The notes below the pieces were generated by a model, which worked only from the letters and a program-made list of their open reading frames with translations, did not search any database and was not told the origin of the DNA. A stretch of 64,000 nucleotides of DNA from Bacillota bacterium (GTDB lineage Bacteria; Bacillota; Clostridia; Oscillospirales; Oscillospiraceae): assembly GCA_030535235.1 (NCBI GenBank), contig JAUNCL010000001.1, forward strand, positions 147,063 through 211,062, read 5' to 3'. Both the position numbers and the translations under genes were made by a program. Below, in pieces: positions 1 through 8,690 of the stretch (position 1 is its first letter; each line of letters starts with the position of its first letter).

Positions 1-292
1 TCAGGCTCTGCTCACTGCGGACGATGTCGGCCTCCAGCTGGGGCAGGCAGGACAGGGCGCCGTACTTCTCCCGAAAATATTTGGTCCCCTCGTGGTGGTC
101 GTAGTGCATGTGGGTGCAGATGACCCCCACCGGGGTCCAGCCCGCCTCCCGGATAGCCTGATCCAGAGCTTCCTGGAGCTTGCCGCTGCCGGGGTCCAGG
201 ATGACGCACTCCCTGTCGTTCACTTGATACAGGCCGATGAGCTGGGGGCCGTCCAGCACCCAGGTCTTGCCTTTTACGTTGGTTAAGGTCAT
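1..292 (-). CDS. MBL-fold metallo-hydrolase, partial (N-terminal part)
   Basis: The gene runs off the left edge; about 97 N-terminal residues are visible. It begins MTLTNVKGKTWVLDG and reaches the metallo-beta-lactamase-fold metal motif THMHYDHHEG (HxHxDH) near residue 60, which in the family binds the first of two zinc or iron ions. The opening strands followed by ILDPGSG fit the glyoxalase II / MBL hydrolase fold, but the substrate cannot be inferred from this fragment. The ATG has an AAGGAG eight to nine bases upstream. A dispersed palindromic repeat separates it from mnmG. Family call is secure; function is open. Confidence 0.8.
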   Translation of the reverse strand, partial: MTLTNVKGKTWVLDGPQLIGLYQVNDRECVILDPGSGKLQEALDQAIREAGWTPVGVICTHMHYDHHEGTKYFREKYGALSCLPQLEADIVRSEQSL

Positions 293-317
293 GGTGTTTT
301 CTCCTTGCGCCCATTTT

Positions 318-450
318 CTTGCCTCCCCCTCTGGGGGAGGTGGATTTGGGCCACAGGCCCAAAGACGGAGAGGGCAACTCTGCAGCGGCAGAGATTCACC
401 CTCTCAGTCAGCGCTTTCGCTCTGCCAGCTCTCCCAGAGGGAGAGCCAAG
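318..450. repeat. Dispersed palindromic element (copy 1 of 3 long copies)
   Basis: About 133 bp with a hairpin at each end: CTCCCCCTCTGGGGGAG on the left and CTCTCCCAGAGGGAGAG on the right, bounded by CTTGCC and GCCAAG. Inside are GGAGAGGG and CCCTCTCAGTC, which are also complementary, so the whole element is an imperfect palindrome. Related long copies lie at 36963-37053 and 47462-47596, and a single end hairpin at 8655-8680. It holds no ORF. It looks like a MITE or REP-type element. Confidence 0.75.
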
Positions 451-470
451 TCGTTTGTCCATATCGCAGG

Positions 471-2366
471 TCACGGGTTTCGATGCTCCAAGGCGATCAT
501 CAGGGCGGCGATATCCGCCGGGGAGACCCCGGAAATTCTGGAGGCCTGGCCCAGGTTCAGGGGCCGGATGGCCGTCAGCTTCTGCCGGGCCTCCAGCCGC
601 AGGCCGGCCAGGGCGTTGTAGTCCATATCATTGGGCAGAGTCCTGCCCTCCAGGCGGCGCATCTCCTCCACCTGCCGCTGCTGCCGGGCGATGTAGCCCT
701 CATATTTCAGAACAATTTCCACCTGCTCGGTGACCGCCTTGGGCAGCTCGGGCCGCTCCGGGTCCACGGAGGCCAGATCGTCGTAGTTCAGCCGGGGACG
801 GCGGAGCAGGTCAGCCAGCCGAACGCTGTTCTTCACCGGGGGCTCTCCCTTTGCCTCCAGCAGGGCGTTCAGCGCCGGGGAGGCCGCCGCGCCGCTGTGC
901 TCCAGTCGCTTCCGCTCCCGGTCCACCGCCGCGTACTTGTCCAGCACCCGCTGGTACCTCTCCTGGCTGACCAGCCCGATGGCGTGACCCAGAGGGCACA
1001 GCCGCTGGTCGGCGTTGTCCTGGCGGTGGAGCAGACGGTATTCCGTGCGGGAGGTCATCATCCGGTAGGGCTCGTTGGTCCCCTTGGTGACCAGATCGTC
1101 GATGAGGACGCCGATGTAGCCCTGACTGCGGTCCAGGAGGAAGGGGGACTGCCCCAAGATCTTCCGGGCGGCGTTGACCCCCGCCACAAAGCCCTGGACA
1201 GCGGCCTCCTCATAGCCGGAGGAGCCGTTGAACTGCCCCGCCCCGTAGAGACCGGACACCTTCTTGTGTTCCAACGTGGGCAGCAGCTCGGTGGGGTCCA
1301 CGCACTCGTACTCAATGGCGTAGGCCGGGCGGGTCATCTCGGCGTTTTCCAGGCCGGGGAGGGTGTGGAGCATCTGGATCTGCACCTCCTCCGGCAGGGA
1401 GGAGGAAAAGCCCTGGATGTAGATTTCCTCCGTGTCCAGGCCCATGGGCTCCAGGAAGAGCTGGTGCCGGGGCTTGTCGGCAAAGCGAGTCACCTTGTCC
1501 TCGATGGAGGGACAGTACCGGGGGCCCACTCCCTCGATGGTCCCGGTGAACAGGGGGGACCGGTCCAGGTTGTCCCGGATGATCCGGTGGGTGTCCTCGT
1601 TGGTGTAGGTGATGTAGCAGCAGACCTTGTTCTCCCCCGGCTGTTCGGTCTCGAAGGAGAAGGGGATGATCTCCTCATCCCCCACCTGCTTTTCCAGCCG
1701 GGAGAAGTCGATGGACCGGGCGTTCACCCGGGGGGGCGTGCCGGTCTTGAACCGGCGGAGGGTCAGCCCGGCGGCCCGCAGGCTCTGGGTGAGGGAGTTG
1801 GCCCCGAACATGCCGTCAGGGCCGCTGGCCCGGACCACCTCTCCCACAATGGTGGTGCTGCTCAGGTAGGTCCCTGAGCAGATCACGGCGGCCTTCACCC
1901 GATAGATGGCCCCGGTCTCGGTCTGGACCCCCGTCACCCGACCCTCCTCCACGAGGATGTCGGTGACCTCCGCCTGCTTCACCCACAGGTTCTCCTGGGT
2001 CTCCAGGGTGTGCTTCATGACGCTCTGGTAGAGCCGCCGGTCGGCCTGGGCCCGGAGGGAGTGGACAGCGGGACCCTTACCCCGGTTGAGGATGCGGTAC
2101 TGGATGCAGGCCCGGTCGGCGGCCCTGCCCATCTCGCCCCCCAGGGCGTCCAGCTCCCGGACCAGGTGGCCCTTGCCGGTGCCGCCGATGGCGGGGTTGC
2201 AGGGCATGTTGCCCACGGCGTCCAGATTGATGGTGAAGCACAGGGTCCGTAACCCCAAGCGGGCGCAGGCCAGGGCGGCTTCAATGCCCGCGTGGCCCGC
2301 GCCCACCACGGCCACGTCATAGGCCCCGGCCTCATAGGTGCGAATTGTCGTTCTGATTTCTTCCAT
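471..2366 (-). CDS. mnmG: tRNA uridine-5-carboxymethylaminomethyl(34) synthesis enzyme MnmG (GidA)
   Basis: FAD-dependent partner of MnmE that installs the (carboxymethyl)aminomethyl group on U34 of certain tRNAs. The 631-residue length is standard. The dinucleotide-binding motif GAGHAG sits at residues 22-27, followed by the family signatures [22 protein letters not shown] and later [16 protein letters not shown] near the C-terminus. The ATG has GGAG nine bases upstream. In many Firmicutes mnmG is near the chromosome origin with mnmE and rsmG; neither is visible here, and it is instead followed by a repeat and the MBL gene. Identification is very secure. Confidence 0.97.
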   Translation of the reverse strand: MEEIRTTIRTYEAGAYDVAVVGAGHAGIEAALACARLGLRTLCFTINLDAVGNMPCNPAIGGTGKGHLVRELDALGGEMGRAADRACIQYRILNRGKGPAVHSLRAQADRRLYQSVMKHTLETQENLWVKQAEVTDILVEEGRVTGVQTETGAIYRVKAAVICSGTYLSSTTIVGEVVRASGPDGMFGANSLTQSLRAAGLTLRRFKTGTPPRVNARSIDFSRLEKQVGDEEIIPFSFETEQPGENKVCCYITYTNEDTHRIIRDNLDRSPLFTGTIEGVGPRYCPSIEDKVTRFADKPRHQLFLEPMGLDTEEIYIQGFSSSLPEEVQIQMLHTLPGLENAEMTRPAYAIEYECVDPTELLPTLEHKKVSGLYGAGQFNGSSGYEEAAVQGFVAGVNAARKILGQSPFLLDRSQGYIGVLIDDLVTKGTNEPYRMMTSRTEYRLLHRQDNADQRLCPLGHAIGLVSQERYQRVLDKYAAVDRERKRLEHSGAAASPALNALLEAKGEPPVKNSVRLADLLRRPRLNYDDLASVDPERPELPKAVTEQVEIVLKYEGYIARQQRQVEEMRRLEGRTLPNDMDYNALAGLRLEARQKLTAIRPLNLGQASRISGVSPADIAALMIALEHRNP

Positions 2367-2447
2367 GGTTCACGTCTCCATGTAAAAGCTTCTTGTTTGT
2401 CCCGCAAAGGCTCCCCTGCGAGGGGTGAGCAGAACCCTTCCACCCCA

Positions 2448-2753
2448 TCACAGGATCAGCAGCTCCACCAAAAAGACCACCGAGCAGGCGGAGATGGCCA
2501 CCAGGAACAGGTTTCCGCTGAACCAGGCCACCAGGACGCCCACCACCAGGGCGGCGACGCCCGACCAGATGCTGTCGGTGGCGGTGACGATAGCGGGGAA
2601 GGTCATGGCCGCCAGGGTCACGTAGGGGACGTAGTACAGGAAGGAGCGGATGAACTGGTTCTTGATCTCCTTCTGAATGAGAGTCAGGGGGAGCACCCGG
2701 ATGGCGTAGGTCACCAGGGCCACCACAGCGATGTAGAGGTACATATTACGCAT
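2448..2753 (-). CDS. azlD: AzlD family branched-chain amino acid exporter small subunit
   Basis: Small membrane protein of 101 residues with three to four hydrophobic helices and the AzlD pattern (YAIRVLPLTLI, FLYYVPYVTLAAMTFPAI). It pairs with AzlC to form an exporter implicated in branched-chain amino acid and azaleucine efflux in Bacillus subtilis. Its start overlaps the end of azlC by eight bases, which indicates translational coupling. The substrate here is inferred from the family, not from this sequence. Confidence 0.88.
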   Translation of the reverse strand: MRNMYLYIAVVALVTYAIRVLPLTLIQKEIKNQFIRSFLYYVPYVTLAAMTFPAIVTATDSIWSGVAALVVGVLVAWFSGNLFLVAISACSVVFLVELLIL

Positions 2754-3459
2754 CGGCTTCTTCCGCCTCCTTTACCGGGAACAGGACCGCCGCCAGGGCG
2801 GAGAGGACCACCGTGATGAGGATGGTCCGGGTCCCCGAGGCGATGGCCGCCGTCAGGGGGAGGACGGTCAGCACATAGCTGGCCGCCATGGACAGGATCA
2901 CCACTCCCAGGATGATCTTGCTCTTCCTGGAGGCGGGGATGATGACCGCCAAAAACATGCCGTACAGGCCCACGCTCAGGGCGCTGACCACACTGCCCGG
3001 CAGGATGTTCCCCACGGAGGTCCCCAAAAAGGTCCCCAGGGCCCAGCCGGGCATGGCAATGGCCATCATGCCGAAGTAGTAGTAGGGGTTGAGTTTATCC
3101 TCCTCGGCAATGGCCATGCCGAAGATCTCGTCGTTGACATTGAAGCCGATGACCATCCGGTGCCACAGCTTGGCGCTGGCAGGCAGCTTCTGGCTCAGGG
3201 CGCAGGACATGAGGATATACCGGGCGTTGGTCACGCCCACGATGATGGCGGTCTCCAGATAGCCGCTCAGGGCGGCCATGCAGGTGAAGGCGGCGTACTG
3301 CCCCGCCGAGGCGTTCACCAGCAAACTGGTGAGGGTGGCCTGAAAGGCGGACAGCCCCGCGTTTTTCGCGGTGATCCCCAGGGTAAAGGACACTGCCAGG
3401 TATCCCAGGGAAATGGGGATCCCCGTCCGGACCCCCCGAAAAAATTGCTTGCGGTTCAT
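2746..3459 (-). CDS. azlC: AzlC family branched-chain amino acid exporter large subunit
   Basis: Integral membrane protein of 237 residues with the AzlC features: GIPISLGYLAVSFTLGI near the N-terminus, the LLVNASAGQYA segment, and NVNDEIFG before residue 120. Length is typical. It is the first gene of a two-gene azlC-azlD unit and overlaps azlD. The ribosome binding site is weak (AGAAAGAAG), so expression may depend on the upstream gene or a poorly matched leader. No Lrp-type regulator lies nearby. Confidence 0.92.
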   Translation of the reverse strand: MNRKQFFRGVRTGIPISLGYLAVSFTLGITAKNAGLSAFQATLTSLLVNASAGQYAAFTCMAALSGYLETAIIVGVTNARYILMSCALSQKLPASAKLWHRMVIGFNVNDEIFGMAIAEEDKLNPYYYFGMMAIAMPGWALGTFLGTSVGNILPGSVVSALSVGLYGMFLAVIIPASRKSKIILGVVILSMAASYVLTVLPLTAAIASGTRTILITVVLSALAAVLFPVKEAEEADA

Positions 3460-3488
3460 TCCTAGGACTTCTTTCTACTCTCGTTTCT

Positions 3489-4379
3489 TTACTGTAACAC
3501 CACCAGCGGCACGTCGGGCCGGTTGAAGAGGCGGAAGGCGGGGAGCTGGTTGCCCAGGCCCCGGGAGACCACCATCTGCCCGTAAGACAGGTCATAGAGC
3601 CCCGCCGTGTAGTCGGGCATCCACTCCCGCTGGGGGCCGATGAGACCGTCGGTGCCCGGCAGGCGGATGAGGCCCCCGTGGGCATGGCCGGAGAGGGTCA
3701 GGTCCACCCCGGCGGCGGCATATTCCTCATAGCGGTTGTTCCGGTGGCTCAGGAGGAGCTGGTACACGTCCCCCTGCTCCCGGCGGACCTCATCGGCCAA
3801 CTCTCCCACGGTCTTCTGGTCGGCGTAGCCGTTGCTGTCTTCCGCCCCCAACAGGGCCAGCCGGTCGCCGTTCTGCTCCAGCATCACGTATTCGTTGGAC
3901 AGGACCCGAACCCCGCAGGTCTCCAGCAGGGGTTCCAACTCCCGCACCGCCCCGGCGGCCCACTCGTGGTTGCCGGTGACGTAATAGGTGGGGGCGATGG
4001 CCGCCAGGCCCTCCGCCACGGCGGGGACCATGGCAAGCTGGGCTTCCTCGTGGAGGATATCCCCCGTGATGGCGATGAGGTCGGGCTCCAGCCCCTCCAC
4101 GAACCGGAGGAGCCGCTCATTATTCTCCCCGAACTCCTTGGCGTGGAGGTCGGAGATCACGGCGATGCGATACCCGGCAAAGCCGTCGGGGGCGCTGTCC
4201 ACCACGATGGTCTCGGTGGACAGACCGTTCTGCTGCCAGTAAAACCACCCGGCCGCCAGGGCCAGCACCAGCAGGGTGGTGAAAAACCGGCGGATGCGTC
4301 TCCGGCGGCGGCGCCGCTTCCGCCGCTTCTCTCCGGCAGCGGAGGCGTATCGCCCATTCCAGTCTTCCTCTTTAATCAT
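3489..4379 (-). CDS. Membrane-anchored metallophosphoesterase (YkuE-like)
   Basis: Protein of 296 residues with a strongly basic N-terminus (KRRKRRRRRRRIRRF), one transmembrane helix at about 33-49, then a calcineurin-type phosphoesterase domain. Metal-binding motifs are all present: ISDLHAKEFGE, ITGDIL, GNHEW and SGHAHGG. The orientation implies a domain outside the membrane. The best-studied relatives (YkuE, UDP-2,3-diacylglucosamine hydrolase-like) act on the envelope, but the substrate is unknown here. Its ATG overlaps the stop of the upstream helicase gene, so the two are co-translated. Confidence 0.85.
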   Translation of the reverse strand: MIKEEDWNGRYASAAGEKRRKRRRRRRRIRRFFTTLLVLALAAGWFYWQQNGLSTETIVVDSAPDGFAGYRIAVISDLHAKEFGENNERLLRFVEGLEPDLIAITGDILHEEAQLAMVPAVAEGLAAIAPTYYVTGNHEWAAGAVRELEPLLETCGVRVLSNEYVMLEQNGDRLALLGAEDSNGYADQKTVGELADEVRREQGDVYQLLLSHRNNRYEEYAAAGVDLTLSGHAHGGLIRLPGTDGLIGPQREWMPDYTAGLYDLSYGQMVVSRGLGNQLPAFRLFNRPDVPLVVLQ

Positions 4380-6165
4380 GGCTGATATAGAAGGGTTTCA
4401 TGAGGCTCTTCTGCTCGGTGGAGTCCTTCTGCCGGCTCTGGGGGGCGTCCACTCTGGGGGGGATGCGGCCTCTGCCCCGGTCGTTCCGCTTCTTTCCCGG
4501 CTTCAGAGGGGCGGGGATGCCCTTCTTGGGGGCCTGGCGGGACTGGGCGGACCTGGAGGCCTCCGGGGACTTCTCCACGGCGGAGGTCTGCTTCCCCTTG
4601 GAGGAGGGTTTTCCCCGCTTCCTGCGGCCGGCTTTCTCCTGGTCCGGCTTGGGGGGCTTGTAGTAGTGATACACCGGCTTTGCCGCCAGCAGACGGGCGG
4701 TAGCGTCCATGACCACCTCTCCCTCCAGGGGGTTCCGGTGGACCATGACCACGGGGGTGTCCTCCTTGGGCTGGGCGTCCAGGAAGGACTGCAGGTCCCC
4801 CCGGTTCTGCTTGCCGTGGGGGAAGGTCCGCCGCTCCTTCTCCTTCTTCCCGGGGGCAGGGGCGGGCGCCTCAACGTTGGCCTGCTTCTTCTCTTTGGCC
4901 TCCCGGGCAGCGGCCTCGGCGGCCTTCTTCTCCGCCGCCTGCTTCTTCCGGGCGGCGTTCTTCTCCCGGGCGGCCTGACGGGCCTCGGCGTCCTCGGCGT
5001 TCACCGGACGGCCCTTGGCGTCCCTGGGGGCCTCGAAGACCTCCATGGGGAAGTCGTGCTCCCGGCGGGGGATGGGCTTTTTCAGCAGCTTTTCAATGTC
5101 CTTCAGCATGGGCAGCTCCCCGTAATCGCAGAAGGAGATGGCCGTCCCCCCGTGACCGGCCCGGCCGGTGCGGCCGATGCGGTGGATATAGGTCTCGGGG
5201 ACCTCGGACAGGTTGTAGTTGAACACGTGGGAGAGTTCCTCGATGTCCAGGCCCCGGGCGGCGATGTCGGTGGCCACCAGAACCCGGATCTCCCCGGCCT
5301 TGAATTTTCGCAAGCTCTCCTGGCGGGCGGTCTGGGACTTATTGCCGTGGATGGCAGCGGCAGTGACCCCCCGCTTCACCAGGTCCCGGGCCACCTTGTC
5401 GGCCCCGTGCTTGGTGCGGGTGAAGACCAGGGCGTTTTTCACCTGCTCCTCCTCCATGAGCCGGACCAGCAGGTTGGTTTTATTGCTCCGGTCCACCAGG
5501 CAGACCTCCTGGCGGATGACCTCCACCGGGGAGGACACCGGGGCGGCGGCCACCTTCACCGGGTCGTGGAGGAGGGTGTCCACCAGGTCCAGGATCTCCG
5601 GGGGCAGGGTGGCGGAGAAGAACATGGTCTGCTTCTTCTCCGGCAGGAGCTTGATGACCTTGCGGACGTCGTGGATGAAGCCCATGTCCAGCATCCGGTC
5701 GGCCTCATCCAGGACGAAGATCTCCACAGTGGACAGGTCCAGCAGGCCCTGGCCGCACAGGTCCAGCAGCCGGCCGGGGGTGGCGGTGAGGATGTTCACC
5801 CCTTTCTTCAGCTGCTCCACCTGGGGGGCCTGCCCCACGCCGCCGAAGATGACAGCCTCGGTGAGGGGCAGGTTCTTGCCATAGGCTTTTAGGTTTTCGT
5901 CGATCTGAATGGCCAGCTCCCGGGTGGGGGTGAGGATGAGGGCGCGGACGCCCGTCTTCCGCCCGCCCTTGGCCAGCCGCTGCAAAATGGGCACGCCGAA
6001 GGCACAGGTCTTGCCGGTGCCGGTCTGGGCGCTGCCCAGCACATCCCGGCCGTTCAGGCCCGCCGGGATGGCCTTTTCCTGAATGAGCGTGGGCGTCTCA
6101 TACCCGCAGTCGGTCAGGGCCGACAGGATGGGCGCCCGGATTCCAAGCGATTGAAAGCTCTTCAT
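4372..6165 (-). CDS. DEAD-box ATP-dependent RNA helicase
   Basis: Protein of 597 residues with every helicase motif in order: Q motif (FQSLGIRAPIL), AQTGTGKT, PTRELAIQ, TPGRLLD, DEAD, SAT, ARGLDIEELSHVFNYN and HRIGRTGRAG. The core ends near residue 370. A roughly 220-residue tail rich in Lys, Ala, Glu and Arg follows (for example AAEKKAAEAAAREAKEKK), which is typical of CshA/DeaD-type helicases that bind RNA or the degradosome. RNase Y and PNPase, partners of such helicases in Firmicutes, are encoded elsewhere in this window. The exact paralogue (cshA or deaD-like) is not decidable here. Confidence 0.93.
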   Translation of the reverse strand: MKSFQSLGIRAPILSALTDCGYETPTLIQEKAIPAGLNGRDVLGSAQTGTGKTCAFGVPILQRLAKGGRKTGVRALILTPTRELAIQIDENLKAYGKNLPLTEAVIFGGVGQAPQVEQLKKGVNILTATPGRLLDLCGQGLLDLSTVEIFVLDEADRMLDMGFIHDVRKVIKLLPEKKQTMFFSATLPPEILDLVDTLLHDPVKVAAAPVSSPVEVIRQEVCLVDRSNKTNLLVRLMEEEQVKNALVFTRTKHGADKVARDLVKRGVTAAAIHGNKSQTARQESLRKFKAGEIRVLVATDIAARGLDIEELSHVFNYNLSEVPETYIHRIGRTGRAGHGGTAISFCDYGELPMLKDIEKLLKKPIPRREHDFPMEVFEAPRDAKGRPVNAEDAEARQAAREKNAARKKQAAEKKAAEAAAREAKEKKQANVEAPAPAPGKKEKERRTFPHGKQNRGDLQSFLDAQPKEDTPVVMVHRNPLEGEVVMDATARLLAAKPVYHYYKPPKPDQEKAGRRKRGKPSSKGKQTSAVEKSPEASRSAQSRQAPKKGIPAPLKPGKKRNDRGRGRIPPRVDAPQSRQKDSTEQKSLMKPFYISHD

Positions 6166-6222
6166 GGTTGGATTGGTCCTTTCGTCGCGGCTTCCTCCGC
6201 TTGGAAACCGCAGTTTTCAAAA

Positions 6223-6813
6223 TCAGAATTGGTTCCCCTCTTGCTCCAGGAAGTAGGTCGCCTCCATGTCGGCCACAGACAGGGCGAAGGCAAGGGGGTA
6301 TTTCACAAAAGCCCGGCCGACCAGCCGGTTGTCCTCGGTGCCGGAGAAGCCCATGTGCCAGCGGATGGCCATGGCCTCCTCCCGGGTCAGGCGGACGAAG
6401 CCGTTGACCACATAGACGGACTTCTCCCCGTGGCCGTAGGGAAGGGGGTCCTCAAAGTGAAAGGTGGGCACCTGGGTCCAGCGGCCGTCCTCCCCCTTCA
6501 CGTTGCGGGTGCCGGGCTTGTAGCAGCCGATCTTGCACACGTCGTGGAGCAGGGAGACCAGGGCGATGGACTCGGGGCTGTATTCCAGGCCGTAGAGGTC
6601 CGTGACCCGCTCTCTGGCCAGGTAGTCGTTCAGGCAGTGGTAGACGTTGAGGCTGTGCTCACACAGGCCGCCGGCGTAAGCCCCGTGGTACCGGGCGGAA
6701 GCCGGCGCGGTGAAAAAGTCGCTCTTGTTCATCAGGTAGTCCAGCAGGGCCTCCGCACCCTCCCGGTGTACGTTCTCCCGAAAGATCTCAATAAATTCCT
6801 CTCTTGCCGACAT
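6223..6813 (-). CDS. HD-domain phosphohydrolase-like protein
   Basis: Protein of 196 residues. The metal-binding pattern of HD hydrolases is visible: H in GLCEHSLNVYH, the HD pair in SLLHDVCKIG, and a later conserved H in AIRWHMGFSG. The start was placed at the ATG preceded by CAGAGGAGGAGTT, because the reading frame remains open upstream without a ribosome site. Family members hydrolyse nucleotides or act as phosphodiesterases; the substrate is unknown. It lies just upstream of the helicase gene with a 57-base gap and may share its transcript. Confidence 0.8.
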   Translation of the reverse strand: MSAREEFIEIFRENVHREGAEALLDYLMNKSDFFTAPASARYHGAYAGGLCEHSLNVYHCLNDYLARERVTDLYGLEYSPESIALVSLLHDVCKIGCYKPGTRNVKGEDGRWTQVPTFHFEDPLPYGHGEKSVYVVNGFVRLTREEAMAIRWHMGFSGTEDNRLVGRAFVKYPLAFALSVADMEATYFLEQEGNQF

Positions 6814-6916
6814 GACTGAACTCCTCCTCTGTCTCTCTGCGGCGGAGCGCCGCACGGAATAGTTTATTGTAGCATATTCCAGAGGATTTTTCACGGGTTT
6901 TTCCGCGGGAATGGAG

Positions 6917-6946
6917 AAAAGCCCTCCCAAAAAAGGGAGGGCTTTT
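6917..6946 (-). terminator. Intrinsic terminator after the sigma-factor operon
   Basis: Perfect 12-bp stem (AAAAGCCCTCCC and its complement) with a six-base loop and a T-run on the minus strand. It lies eight bases past the stop of the membrane protein gene. The A/T flanks are symmetric, so it could also stop plus-strand transcripts. Confidence 0.9.
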
Positions 6947-6953
6947 TCGCCGA

Positions 6954-8012
6954 TTAAATATCGTTTTCCACAAGAGTCAGGCCGCAGGGGATCCCCTCGG
7001 GGGTGTATTCCAGCTTGTAGCAGTCGGTGGCGTCCCCGCAGGTGTAGAACCAGACGCCGTCGGTGACGGCTATATGGGGCTTCACTTCCTCGGAGACCAG
7101 ATAGCTCTCCCCGGTGTCCACATCCATGGCCAGGAACTGGAATTGGTAGTCCGCGATCCGCGGGTCCTCGTTGGGCCACTCCTTGCCATAGAACAGCCAC
7201 TTGTCCGTCAGGGCCACAGACCAATAATAGGCCTCCCCCTCTTCCGTCTCCACACTTCCCTCCGGCAGGCCCAGCCGCCGGGCCTCATAGGCCAGTGTGC
7301 CCTCCTGAGGTTCCGTCAACTCCGGCGGCTCCTCGGTCTGCTTGTCCAGGACCTCTCCTGTCCGGCAGTCCAGGGTCAGAAAAAAGTCCTCCACGCCGTC
7401 GCTGCAGAGCAGTATGATCCGCTCCTCATCCAGGTACTGCACAAACATGCAGGGGTTGTAGTCCGTGGAGGCCTGATGGGCCTCTCGGTATTCACCGGAC
7501 AGGACCTGTTTCCAGGTCATGCCCTCCGTTTCTTCCAGAGGATCGGGGGCCGCGGGCAGATCGTAGATCAGGCGCACTTCCCGGGTGTCCAGGTCCATGC
7601 ACCAGAGGGTATTGTCCCAGCCGTCCACAAAGTACAGGCCCTGGCCGTTCACATCCCAGCAGGGGAACAGGGTATTCAGCGCGTAGTCCCGGGTGGACAC
7701 CAGCAGCTCCGGTTCTTCTCCGGGGGTGTAGGCGAAGATCCCCCGGGGGACCTTGACCTCATTGGGCAGAGGAAATCCGCTGCCGGCGTAGATGTAGTAC
7801 ACCCCGTCGTAGAGGACCCCCTCTTCCCCGCCCAGGTTGCTCTGGGCTGTCTTGACATTCCAGCTGTGGATGGCCCAGAGGATGCCCAGAGCCGCCAGAA
7901 CGATAAGAGCCAGGGTCACGTACCACCCTCTCTGGCTGCGCTTCGCGTCGGCAGACTCCTGGATCAGGTCGTCGGCCAGCAGGTCAAGTTGATAGTCAAA
8001 GGGATCTCTCAT
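6954..8012 (-). CDS. Single-pass membrane protein co-translated with an ECF-type sigma factor (candidate anti-sigma or sensor)
   Basis: Protein of 352 residues. About 30 N-terminal cytoplasmic residues (MRDPFDYQLDLLADDLIQES) precede one transmembrane helix at about 33-50, and the remaining 300 residues are extracytoplasmic. That part has repeated short strands with Trp/Tyr/Asp, suggesting a beta-propeller-like fold. Its ATG overlaps the sigma-factor stop as ATGA, the usual coupling for a sigma and anti-sigma pair. No zinc anti-sigma motif (HxxxCxxC) was found, so the regulatory role rests on position and topology. Position, length and membrane topology are secure. Confidence 0.65.
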   Translation of the reverse strand: MRDPFDYQLDLLADDLIQESADAKRSQRGWYVTLALIVLAALGILWAIHSWNVKTAQSNLGGEEGVLYDGVYYIYAGSGFPLPNEVKVPRGIFAYTPGEEPELLVSTRDYALNTLFPCWDVNGQGLYFVDGWDNTLWCMDLDTREVRLIYDLPAAPDPLEETEGMTWKQVLSGEYREAHQASTDYNPCMFVQYLDEERIILLCSDGVEDFFLTLDCRTGEVLDKQTEEPPELTEPQEGTLAYEARRLGLPEGSVETEEGEAYYWSVALTDKWLFYGKEWPNEDPRIADYQFQFLAMDVDTGESYLVSEEVKPHIAVTDGVWFYTCGDATDCYKLEYTPEGIPCGLTLVENDI

Positions 8013-8578
8013 GGTTCCAGCACCCCCCTCGTTTCCAGATACGCCCGAAGCTTGGTCCGCGTCCGGTGCAGGATGGATTTGGTCTTGCTCTCGCTGTAGC
8101 CAAACCGTTTCCGCAGGTCGGCGATGGAGTCCCCCCAGAAGTACCGGCGGAGGAAGAGGTTCCGCTGGACCTTGGACGCCTTGTAACGGAGAAAGTCGTT
8201 GACGGCCTGCATGAGGAGCCCCTCGGCCACGGCGTCCTCCACCGTCCCCCGGGCGGGCAGGACCTCGGCCAGCTCGTCCAGCACCAGGACGATGCCGCTG
8301 TCCCGCTTTTGGGCCTGGTGATACGCCAAACGCTTGAGGGCAATGTTGCGGGTGGTCTTGGCCAGGTAGGCCAGGAGATTTCCCGGCTCCGCGGCTGGGA
8401 TGGCGTTCCACACCGCCAGATAGGCGTCGCTGACGCACTCCTCGGCGTCATGGTGATCCCCCAGGATATTCAGGGCCACCTTGTAGCAGTAGGACCCGTA
8501 TGCTTCCGCCATGGCCGCGATGGCCTGCTGGTCTCCGGCCCGGCACAGATCCAGGATCTCTTGGTCATGCCGCCCCAT
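8009..8578 (-). CDS. ECF-like sigma-70 family RNA polymerase sigma factor
   Basis: Protein of 189 residues with a region 2 segment (YGSYCYKVALNILGDHHDAEECVSDAYLAVWNAIP) and a region 4 helix-turn-helix segment (FLRRYFWGDSIADLRKRFGYSESKTKSILHRTRTKLRAYL). The DAEECVSD.. motif is characteristic of ECF factors that bind the core enzyme. The start ATG has AAGGAGGG upstream. Regions 1 and 3 are absent, as expected for group 4. It forms a two-gene unit with the membrane protein that follows, so it probably answers an envelope signal. Its target promoters are unknown. Confidence 0.88.
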   Translation of the reverse strand: MGRHDQEILDLCRAGDQQAIAAMAEAYGSYCYKVALNILGDHHDAEECVSDAYLAVWNAIPAAEPGNLLAYLAKTTRNIALKRLAYHQAQKRDSGIVLVLDELAEVLPARGTVEDAVAEGLLMQAVNDFLRYKASKVQRNLFLRRYFWGDSIADLRKRFGYSESKTKSILHRTRTKLRAYLETRGVLEP

Positions 8579-8654
8579 ACCATCCCTCCTTTCACCCTTA
8601 TAGACCGGAAATAGGACGGGTTGGTTGCAGGTTTTGGGAATATTTCTCTTACTT

Positions 8655-8680
8655 CTTGCCTCTCCCAGAGGGGGAGCTTG
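8655..8680. repeat. Solitary end hairpin of the dispersed palindromic element
   Basis: A 26-base stretch matches only one end of the element at 318-450 (CTTGCCTCTCCCAGAGGG then GGAGC). It lies between lepA and the sigma-factor gene. It could be a remnant of a longer copy, or the smallest unit of the family. Confidence 0.55.
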
Positions 8681-8690
8681 ATTTCGTGTG

